Shown: positions 1 to 4,248 of the stretch, in pieces
Layout of the letters: every line of letters begins with the position of its first letter
Numbering within the stretch: the stretch's first letter is position 1
Notes under the pieces: model-generated
Databases searched by the model: none
Seen by the model: only the letters and a program-made list of their open reading frames with translations
Told to the model about the DNA's origin: nothing
Position numbers and translations under genes: made by a program
NCBI GenBank assembly: GCA_030690755.1
Contig: JAUYGA010000013.1
Location: 1-5,535 of the forward strand
Length of the DNA stretch: 5,535 bases
Direction: 5' to 3'
Source: Nanobdellota archaeon
GTDB taxonomy: Archaea > Nanobdellota > Nanobdellia > Woesearchaeales > JAUYGA01

Positions 1-177
1 CAGAAGTTTTTCAAGGCTGTCTGAGTTAATTTCGGCAGCTTTTCTTATGTTTTCCAGAACTTCATAGTTGTTTATTCTGGTATTGTTGACTTTGTCTGGA
101 TTGTTCAGCGCGTCAAATATATCGCCTGATTTGCAGACTATCCCTTGGATTTTTTCTATTAAGTTTTCAAGCCCCAT
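1..177 (-). CDS. Hypothetical protein, N-terminal fragment
   Basis: An open frame without any stop runs from an ATG at 177 down to the left edge, giving 59 codons of the N-terminus; the rest lies outside the window. The peptide begins MGLENLIEKIQGIV and has one cysteine (residue 15), an Asn-rich middle (about 26-39) and an acidic, lysine-containing helical stretch (about 40-59, with VLENIRKAAEINS). No signal peptide, membrane segment or recognisable catalytic motif is visible. The start is supported by a BRE/TATA-like element on the minus strand at 211-224 and a weak purine-rich AGGGGAA just before the ATG. It is divergent from the 190-aa gene at 285. I do not recognise the family, and too little is present to propose a function. 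That it is coding is likely from the promoter, the start and the unbroken frame. Confidence 0.6.
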   Translation of the reverse strand, partial: MGLENLIEKIQGIVCKSGDIFDALNNPDKVNNTRINNYEVLENIRKAAEINSDSLEKLL

Positions 178-210
178 TTGTTCCCCTGTTTGGCTATTTT
201 TCCATTTGTG

Positions 211-224
211 TATTTAAGATTTTC
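211..224 (-). promoter_or_regulatory. Archaeal BRE/TATA promoter of the left-edge gene
   Basis: On the minus strand, GAAAAT (219-224, fitting the BRE pattern RNWAAW) is followed directly by CTTAAATA (211-218). The TATA centre lies about 37 nt before the ATG at 177. Transcription would therefore start near 189 and leave a leader of about 12 nt, which contains the weak purine-rich AGGGGAA. This is inferred from pattern and spacing only. Confidence 0.45.
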
Positions 225-245
225 TTTTCTTACCATTTAATAGTA

Positions 246-259
246 GCAAAATTTATATA
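246..259 (+). promoter_or_regulatory. Archaeal BRE/TATA promoter of the 190-aa gene
   Basis: GCAAAA (246-251, a full match to the BRE pattern RNWAAW) abuts TTTATATA (252-259), a good archaeal TATA box. The TATA centre is about 29 nt before the ATG at 285. With the usual TATA-to-start distance of about 25 nt, transcription begins within a few bases of the start codon, so the message is leaderless or nearly so. No Shine-Dalgarno sequence precedes the ATG, which agrees with this. Confidence 0.65.
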
Positions 260-284
260 GTAATGGTCATTATTATGCATTATA

Positions 285-857
285 ATGACGACTGGATATA
301 GTGACGAAGATACCGAAGGGAGTATTGGCGCTATCTCAAGTATTCGTTCTGCTATGGCGGGGAATAAAATGTTTCTTAATTCAAATGTCAAAAATCTAAA
401 CAGGAAAGTGAAGGAAACCTATATCGATACAGTTTCTGATATCCATGAGATGCCTAAGCTTGGCGGATTTGCTTTTGAGTCGCTTGCTGAATTTTTCAAG
501 GATTTTTCAAAAAAAATAGAGGGATTTGTGGATTTTAAGCTGAACAGGTTTTATGTGACGAGAAAGGAACATAACATTATGAAAAAGATTTATGTCCATG
601 AGATTGATAAAATTAAGAATCAGCTGAATCAACACGAGTCTGAAAAAGAAAACCTTCTTGTTTCAATAGCTGATAACAGAAGAATCATCGATGAACTCTC
701 TGAAAATGCAAAAAGACTTCTTGAACTCAACAACCAGCTGAAAGAACTCATAAAAAACAACACTTATCACTATGAGGCCAATCTTGCTGAAAAAAATGCG
801 ATGATAATGAACTCTGTCAAAGAAATCAAACAGCTAAAAAGAACAACCAGAAGATAA
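285..857 (+). CDS. Hypothetical coiled-coil protein, 190 aa
   Basis: I do not recognise this family. Residues 1-60 are polar and rich in Ser, Asn and Gly. Residues 61-92 form an amphipathic, aromatic-rich stretch (many Phe, including FAFESLAEFF at 62-71). From about 93 to 187 the protein is almost entirely charged heptad-like helix with Leu/Ile spacing, a probable long coiled coil (for example RLLELNNQLKELI at 144-156). It ends in basic residues. There is no Cys or Trp and only one Pro (residue 57). No membrane segment or signal peptide is seen, so it is probably cytoplasmic. The ATG at 285 is favoured because a strong BRE/TATA lies about 29 nt upstream; the ATG at 275 is out of frame. It is transcribed alone and converges on the ACT-domain gene 16 nt away. 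A structural, tethering or oligomerisation role is only a guess. Confidence 0.75.
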   Translation: MTTGYSDEDTEGSIGAISSIRSAMAGNKMFLNSNVKNLNRKVKETYIDTVSDIHEMPKLGGFAFESLAEFFKDFSKKIEGFVDFKLNRFYVTRKEHNIMKKIYVHEIDKIKNQLNQHESEKENLLVSIADNRRIIDELSENAKRLLELNNQLKELIKNNTYHYEANLAEKNAMIMNSVKEIKQLKRTTRR

Positions 858-860
858 GGC

Positions 861-872
861 GTTATTTCTTTT
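861..872 (+). terminator. Possible U-rich terminator after the 190-aa gene
   Basis: Directly after the TAA at 855-857 comes a pyrimidine-rich stretch, GTTATTTCTTTT. Archaeal RNA polymerase commonly terminates at U-rich tracts without a hairpin. The tract fills the 16-nt gap between two convergent genes, so termination there, or just inside the opposing gene, would be expected. The call rests on composition and position only. Confidence 0.25.
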
Positions 873-873
873 A

Positions 874-1506
874 TCAGAATTTCAATGCATTAAGCGCTTT
901 TATCAAATCCGCTTCTTCTATTATGAAAATTGTATCAGTCCAGCTTGACATTGTCTCTATTATGTTAACATTATTCTCTGACAACAGGGAGTAAAGATAA
1001 GCTATTACGCCAGGAACATCCTCTATCTCTTTTGGGCTTCTTACAATGACTTCAACCAAATCAGGATGCAGCTTCACAATATTCCTTTTGAAAACCCCTT
1101 TTATCTCCTCACTGAATTCATTTGATGTTATGATTGTTATGGTGTTTATCCCCTGGATTATGTGGATATCTTCCTCATATTTTTTTGCCTTCCTCTGCAG
1201 GTCTATGAGATTGTCAAAGAAAACATTCTTTTCGATGACTGCGACGACCATCTTGCTCTTGACATCGACTTTGCTTTTTTTCATCAAATCGATTATCTCA
1301 TTTTCAGCAGCTTTTTCTTTCTTAAGCTTGCTATAAAACCTTCTTTCTGCGACAAGTATCGCTTCAAAATTCTTGATGTCTTTTTCCTTGCCTATCTTCC
1401 TGGCCAGAGCTGAATAATTTATCAGGCCTTTCTTTAGGCAATCTTTTATGCTCGGATGCTCCTTTACATATTCCTCTGTCGCTTTTGTTATGTTCAGTCT
1501 TTCCAT
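874..1506 (-). CDS. ACT-domain protein with helical N-terminal domain
   Basis: This 210-aa protein ends in a recognisable ACT domain at about 150-209. It has a beta strand (LVEVIVRSP), the loop-helix DVPGVIAYLYSLLSENNVNI (163-182), and the final strand and helix TIFIIEEADLIKALNAL, the pattern found in aspartokinase-like ACT modules. Residues about 85-145 (MVVAVIEK, a helix, then INTITIITSNEF and a helix) have the same strand-helix-strand-strand-helix order and may be a second, divergent ACT module. The N-terminal 65 residues are helical, with NYSALARKIGKE (30-41) resembling part of a helix-turn-helix. ACT domains bind small ligands, often amino acids, so a ligand-responsive regulator is plausible; no enzyme motif is visible. 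TTG at 1518 and ATG at 1515 are alternative starts. ATG at 1506 is preferred because the TATA centre lies about 26 nt upstream, giving a leaderless message. Confidence 0.8.
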   Translation of the reverse strand: MERLNITKATEEYVKEHPSIKDCLKKGLINYSALARKIGKEKDIKNFEAILVAERRFYSKLKKEKAAENEIIDLMKKSKVDVKSKMVVAVIEKNVFFDNLIDLQRKAKKYEEDIHIIQGINTITIITSNEFSEEIKGVFKRNIVKLHPDLVEVIVRSPKEIEDVPGVIAYLYSLLSENNVNIIETMSSWTDTIFIIEEADLIKALNALKF

Positions 1507-1528
1507 TCCCTTCATCAAACTGTGTTAG

Positions 1529-1544
1529 AATATAAATGTTTTGT
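1529..1544 (-). promoter_or_regulatory. Archaeal promoter of the ACT-domain gene
   Basis: On the minus strand, ACAAAA (1539-1544, BRE-like) is followed after two bases by TTTATATT (1529-1536). The TATA centre is about 26 nt before the ATG at 1506. It is only about 17 nt before the ATG at 1515, which is too close for that codon to lie on the transcript. The element therefore decides the start codon in favour of 1506. Confidence 0.6.
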
Positions 1545-1599
1545 TTCGGACATGATTGTTTTAAAAGGTGCGATTATCTTCCATGATTTTTCCGCAAGA

Positions 1600-1607
1600 T
1601 ATTTATA
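1600..1607 (+). promoter_or_regulatory. TATA box upstream of the small membrane protein gene
   Basis: TATTTATA lies about 56 nt before the ATG at 1660, with GCAAGA before it (one mismatch to the BRE pattern). It would start transcription near 1629-1630 and leave a leader of about 30 nt that contains the Shine-Dalgarno GAGGT. A second TATA-like element, TATAAAAG at 1631-1638, is centred about 25 nt before the ATG and could instead give a leaderless transcript. The presence of a Shine-Dalgarno sequence favours the upstream box. Confidence 0.45.
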
Positions 1608-1629
1608 CTCTTATTTCCTTCCAATTAAG

Positions 1630-1651
1630 ATATAAAAGAAAATATAAAAGA
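1630..1651 (+). repeat. Tandem direct repeat ATATAAAAGA, 12-nt period
   Basis: ATATAAAAGA occurs at 1630-1639 and again at 1642-1651, separated by two A residues. Both copies are TATA-like. The first is well placed to serve as a promoter for a leaderless message; the second runs into the Shine-Dalgarno sequence. In A-rich leader DNA a short repeat like this may be chance. Confidence 0.5.
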
Positions 1652-1654
1652 GGT
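1650..1654 (+). promoter_or_regulatory. Shine-Dalgarno site of the small membrane protein gene
   Basis: GAGGT lies 5 nt before the ATG at 1660. It is complementary to the CCUCC core at the 3' end of archaeal 16S rRNA. It fixes this start and contrasts with the neighbouring single genes, several of which have no such site. Confidence 0.6.
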
Positions 1655-1659
1655 AATTT

Positions 1660-1971
1660 ATGTCTGAAATAGATGTATTGGCAGAGCCTGTTCAGGCAAT
1701 CTGCATAAACAGTTCAGCAATACCTGTGCAGCTTCAGCCCTTGGCAGCAGGATTAAGCCAGCTGCTCAGCATGCTAAGCGTTTTTGTCGGCGGAATCATA
1801 GGGTTGTACATACTTTTTCTTTTCCTGCAGTGGAGAGAACGAGTGATGATTACAAAACAGCTGAAACAGATACAGCACGAACTTGCGCAGATAAAAAAGA
1901 AGCTGAAAATTAAGGATTCTCAAAAAGGCCTAAAAGGAAGGAATAAACTTAAAAAGCTTTTCGTCAAATGA
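1660..1971 (+). CDS. Small single-pass membrane protein, 103 aa
   Basis: I do not recognise a named family. Residues 1-35 are polar to mildly hydrophobic with few charges (only E3, D5 and E9) and one cysteine (residue 15). Residues 36-58 form one clear transmembrane helix rich in Leu, Phe, Gly and Ile, ending at QWRERV. Residues about 62-85 are an amphipathic charged helix with coiled-coil character (KQLKQIQHELAQIKKKLKI), followed by a very basic tail. By the positive-inside rule the C-terminal helix faces the cytoplasm and the N-terminus lies outside, without an obvious cleavable signal peptide. Its start is set by a Shine-Dalgarno GAGGT 5 nt upstream. It is divergent from the ACT-domain gene and converges on ribBA, so no operon partner hints at function. 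A membrane-anchored scaffold or small subunit is possible but unsupported. Confidence 0.75.
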   Translation: MSEIDVLAEPVQAICINSSAIPVQLQPLAAGLSQLLSMLSVFVGGIIGLYILFLFLQWRERVMITKQLKQIQHELAQIKKKLKIKDSQKGLKGRNKLKKLFVK

Positions 1972-2008
1972 ATTTATCAATAAACTTATCAAGTGAAAAC
2001 ATTATGTT

Positions 2009-3205
2009 TCATAGTAAGTGTTTCAACTTATTTTTCTTTGTCTCTAGATAATATCTGTTCTTCTCATTTGGTTCAATCAAAAGAGCTATTCGTTTAGAAA
2101 TTTTCAATCCATGCCCTTCCAGACCTATCACTTTTCTCGGATTGTTTGTAAGAAGCCTGATTGATGACAATCCCAGCTTTTTTAATATCTGAGCGCCTAT
2201 CCCATAATCCCTAAGATCATCATCATAACCTAGTTTGTTATTTGCCTCAACAGTATCAAAGCCCTTTTCCTGGAGAGCATATGCCTTGACTTTATTGACT
2301 AAACCGATTCCTCTCCCTTCCTGCCTCATATACAGAATAACCCCTTGTCCCTCTTTCTCAATCATCTCCATCGCTTTATGAAGCTGCTCGCCGCAATCGC
2401 AGCGTCTGCTTGAAAAAGCATCCCCTGTAATGCATTCAGAATGAACTCTTACAAGGACATCTGTTTTGTTTTTAATATCCCCTTTTATCAATGCGATATG
2501 ATGCTTCTTGTCCACATCGCTTTCAAATATTTTCATCTTAAAATTCCCATGACGGGTAGGCAATTCTATTTCTTCTGTTTCATGAATGTTTGAAAACTGG
2601 CTTCTTTGGTGTCTTATTAAACTTTCAATAGAAATGATATACAACTTATGTTTTTTTGCAAAAGCAATCAGATCAGGCATTCTTGACATAGAACCATCTT
2701 CATTAATAATTTCGCAAATGACTGCGGCAGGATACAAGTTTGCAAGTCTTGCCAGATCAATAGCTGCTTCTGTATGGCCCGCCCTTTTTAATACGCCGCC
2801 TTCTTCATATTTAAGCGGAAAAATATGCCCTGGTTTTATGAAATCATCGGATTTGCTTTTATCGCTGATAAGCGCGCTAACTGTTGCAGCTCGATCAAAT
2901 GCGCTTATTCCTGTGGTTGTTCCATGTTTATAATCAACTGAGATAGTAAACTTACATCTATTCGATTCAGTATTGTGCTGTTCCGGAATCATAGGTGAGA
3001 TGCCAAGTTCATCCAACCTTTGTCCAGTTAGAGGCACGCATATAAGCCCTCTTGCATGCCGGATCATGAAATTGATCTTTTCCGGAACAGCCTTTTCTGC
3101 GACGATGACGAGATCACCTTCATTTTCCCTATCTGCGTCATCAACTACAATTATAAAATTGCCTTTCTTCAATTCATCAACAGCTTTGTTGACAGAACAG
3201 AGCAT
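2009..3205 (-). CDS. ribBA: Bifunctional DHBP synthase / GTP cyclohydrolase II
   Basis: This 398-aa cytosolic enzyme carries two entry steps of riboflavin synthesis. Residues about 1-200 are 3,4-dihydroxy-2-butanone 4-phosphate synthase (ribulose 5-phosphate to the C4 unit plus formate), with DDADRENEGDL (22-32), GLICVPL (53-59), TTGISAFDRA (97-106), AGHTEA (142-147) and CEIINEDGSMSR (164-175). Residues about 205-398 are GTP cyclohydrolase II, with the zinc cysteines C258, C269 and C271 in ECITGDAFSSRRCDCGEQ, then EGRGIGLVNK, DLRDYGIGAQIL, LLTNNPRK and the full family C-terminus ending KHLL. Both domains keep their signature residues, so both should be active. The ATG at 3205 shares its A with the ribH stop (TAATG), and the frame then begins as the family usually does. 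An in-frame ATG at 3235 would add 10 residues and overlap ribH; it is less likely. The fusion is bacterial in style and unusual beside archaeal ribH and ribC. Confidence 0.96.
   Translation of the reverse strand: MLCSVNKAVDELKKGNFIIVVDDADRENEGDLVIVAEKAVPEKINFMIRHARGLICVPLTGQRLDELGISPMIPEQHNTESNRCKFTISVDYKHGTTTGISAFDRAATVSALISDKSKSDDFIKPGHIFPLKYEEGGVLKRAGHTEAAIDLARLANLYPAAVICEIINEDGSMSRMPDLIAFAKKHKLYIISIESLIRHQRSQFSNIHETEEIELPTRHGNFKMKIFESDVDKKHHIALIKGDIKNKTDVLVRVHSECITGDAFSSRRCDCGEQLHKAMEMIEKEGQGVILYMRQEGRGIGLVNKVKAYALQEKGFDTVEANNKLGYDDDLRDYGIGAQILKKLGLSSIRLLTNNPRKVIGLEGHGLKISKRIALLIEPNEKNRYYLETKKNKLKHLL
2027..2039 (+). terminator. Possible U-rich terminator after the small membrane protein gene
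   Basis: CTTATTTTTCTTT lies about 55 nt downstream of the TGA at 1969-1971, inside the 3' end of the convergent ribBA. A T-rich run of this type is the usual archaeal termination signal. No strong stem-loop precedes it. On the other strand, no T run of five or more was seen in the first 40 nt after the ribBA stop. Confidence 0.3.
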
Positions 3206-3618
3206 TATTTCAGCCTTCTGAGCATTTTCACGCATGCTTCAACAGCTCCCTTTGCCATCTTATCAATGCGTCTCATTGCATCCATCCTGTTCATTTTAGG
3301 TCCGGAAATGCCTAAACTGACGGGTTTTTCAAACTCAACACTTAAATCGGTTATCTTTCTGGCCGCATTTTGGGCCACTATATTGTCGTGGTCTGTATCT
3401 CCTTCAATCACCGCTCCAAGAGTTACAATGCCGTCTATATCCGGTCTTTTTATCATCTTTTTTATTGCGAGTGGCATATCATAGCTTCCCGGAACATGAA
3501 ATACTTCTTTCACTTCCACGCCTAAAAATTCAGCATGTGTTTTTGCAACAGTCAGCATAGCTTCTGTTATATCCGCATATGTGTCTGATACCACTATACC
3601 AATTCTTTCTTTTGCCAT
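3205..3618 (-). CDS. ribH: 6,7-dimethyl-8-ribityllumazine synthase
   Basis: This 137-aa enzyme condenses 5-amino-6-ribitylaminouracil with dihydroxybutanone phosphate to give the lumazine precursor of riboflavin. The first strand IGIVVSDTYADIT (6-18) has Tyr14 where many relatives have the ring-stacking Phe. VPGSYDMPLAIKK (42-54) is the substrate loop. GAVIEGDTDHD (68-78) carries the expected catalytic His77 and phosphate-binding residues. NAARKITDLS and KPVSLGISGP (98-107) resemble methanogen lumazine synthases closely. Length fits the archaeal family, whose members usually form large cage-like or pentameric assemblies. ATG at 3618 is chosen over GTG at 3630: the GTG lies inside the Shine-Dalgarno sequence GGTGGAGGT, and the family begins close to this ATG. 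It follows ribC by 13 nt and shares one base with the ribBA start. Confidence 0.95.
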   Translation of the reverse strand: MAKERIGIVVSDTYADITEAMLTVAKTHAEFLGVEVKEVFHVPGSYDMPLAIKKMIKRPDIDGIVTLGAVIEGDTDHDNIVAQNAARKITDLSVEFEKPVSLGISGPKMNRMDAMRRIDKMAKGAVEACVKMLRRLK

Positions 3619-3622
3619 TTTT

Positions 3623-3631
3623 ACCTCCACC
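3623..3631 (-). promoter_or_regulatory. Strong Shine-Dalgarno site of ribH
   Basis: On the minus strand GGTGGAGGT lies 4 nt before the ATG at 3618 and fits the archaeal anti-Shine-Dalgarno sequence over its whole length. It occupies most of the 13-nt gap between ribC and ribH. It shows that ribH is translated from an internal site on a polycistronic message, and it rules out the overlapping GTG (3630-3628) as the natural start. Confidence 0.85.
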
Positions 3632-4102
3632 CTATTCTCCTAATCTCCCTACGCTTTTACGACCTTGCCTGATTCCTCGGCCAGCGAGTTTTGATAATGA
3701 TTCTTTTCCCTCAAGCAGTCTTAACGCATTAACCGCATGTTCATATGATCTGTTATAAGTGATATCAAAAAGTTCTTTATCATTCTTTGCCTCATCAATA
3801 TGAACAAAAACTTCTAAGATATGTTTGTTAGTCATTAATTGGACTTGAATTAGCCCAGTTGAAGCCTCATGAGCGCATTGCTTGTCAATTAACTCAGGAC
3901 CAGGCATGCCTAGCGCTATAACAATATCGCACTTTAATTCTTCAATTAGTTTTTTGCAAGCTACAGGAAGGTCTTTTATTCCTGGCACAGTATAACGTTC
4001 TAGCTTGCTGCTCACGCCATGATCATTTATTGCTTTTTCAACTATCTTATACATATCTATCCTGGCAAAAGTTGTATCTGCAATTCCTATTTTTGAAGTC
4101 AT
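3632..4102 (-). CDS. ribC: Riboflavin synthase, archaeal type
   Basis: This 156-aa enzyme catalyses the last step of riboflavin synthesis: dismutation of two 6,7-dimethyl-8-ribityllumazine molecules into riboflavin and a ribitylaminouracil. It belongs to the archaeal RibC family (the Methanocaldococcus MJ1184 type), which is a paralogue of lumazine synthase and unrelated to the bacterial three-helix-tail RibE. Diagnostic segments are IGIADTTFARIDM (5-17), RYTVPGIKDLPVACKKLIEE (36-55), ALGMPGPE (63-70), CAHEAS (76-81), QLMTNKHILEVFVHIDEAK (88-106), and the C-terminal AGRGIRQGRKSVG (140-152). ATG at 4102 is preferred over the GTG two codons upstream because it matches the family N-terminus and lies about 28 nt from a TATA-like element. 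It is the first gene of the ribC-ribH-ribBA operon and divergent from argS. Confidence 0.95.
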   Translation of the reverse strand: MTSKIGIADTTFARIDMYKIVEKAINDHGVSSKLERYTVPGIKDLPVACKKLIEELKCDIVIALGMPGPELIDKQCAHEASTGLIQVQLMTNKHILEVFVHIDEAKNDKELFDITYNRSYEHAVNALRLLEGKESLSKLAGRGIRQGRKSVGRLGE

Positions 4103-4126
4103 GAACACTGAAAAACTGACTTGGCC

Positions 4127-4148
4127 TATTTATGCTTTTCTATAAAAA
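4127..4148 (-). promoter_or_regulatory. Promoter region of the ribC-ribH-ribBA operon
   Basis: Two minus-strand TATA-like elements are present. CATAAATA (4127-4134), with A-rich AGAAAA just upstream, is centred about 28 nt before the ATG at 4102 and would give a nearly leaderless message. TTTTTATA (4141-4148), about 42 nt before the ATG, would leave a leader of about 17 nt. No Shine-Dalgarno sequence precedes the ATG, which favours the first. This is the only promoter seen for the three rib genes. Confidence 0.5.
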
Positions 4149-4173
4149 GAAGCAGTCAACTTAAGTGACACAA

Positions 4174-4191
4174 TTTGAACGCGTTTTGAAC
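4174..4191. repeat. Direct repeat TTTGAAC around an AACGCGTT palindrome
   Basis: TTTGAAC occurs at 4174-4180 and 4185-4191, exactly 11 nt apart, about one helical turn on the same DNA face. The perfect 8-bp palindrome AACGCGTT (4178-4185) bridges the copies. The block sits about midway between the divergent ribC and argS promoters, a natural place for an operator, but no regulator is known for it and chance cannot be excluded. Confidence 0.35.
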
Positions 4192-4212
4192 TTTTCAATA
4201 CTGTTTTTTCTA

Positions 4213-4226
4213 ACAAAATTTATAAA
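4213..4226 (+). promoter_or_regulatory. Archaeal BRE/TATA promoter of argS
   Basis: ACAAAA (4213-4218, a full BRE match) is followed directly by TTTATAAA (4219-4226). The TATA centre is about 26 nt before the ATG at 4249, so the transcript is expected to start at or within a few bases of that codon. No Shine-Dalgarno sequence is present. This is one of the two clearest promoters in the window. Confidence 0.7.
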
Positions 4227-4248
4227 TCACGTCATCATATTTTCTCAT

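Noticed and set aside
1046..1413. Two plus-strand open frames opposite the ACT-domain gene
   Set aside because: Both are antisense shadows with Phe/Ser-rich peptides typical of reverse-strand readings of Lys/Glu-rich genes, and neither has a start signal.
1994..2011. Hairpin TGAAAACAT / ATGTTTCA between the convergent 103-aa and ribBA genes
   Set aside because: The stem is short, AT-rich and imperfect (one bulged A) and is not followed directly by a T run on either strand, so it is not convincing as a terminator.
3206..3235. Extended N-terminus of RibBA from the ATG at 3235
   Set aside because: It would overlap ribH by 31 nt, has no good ribosome site, and adds residues that the family lacks. 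The TAATG junction at 3203-3207 gives a better start.
2586..3484. Three plus-strand open frames opposite ribBA and ribH
   Set aside because: They mirror well-supported enzyme genes on the minus strand and match no family; they are shadows.
4103..4248. FMN riboswitch controlling the riboflavin operon
   Set aside because: The predicted leader of ribC is at most about 20 nt, and none of the conserved FMN-element segments are visible. The whole divergent gap is only 146 nt and is shared with argS.
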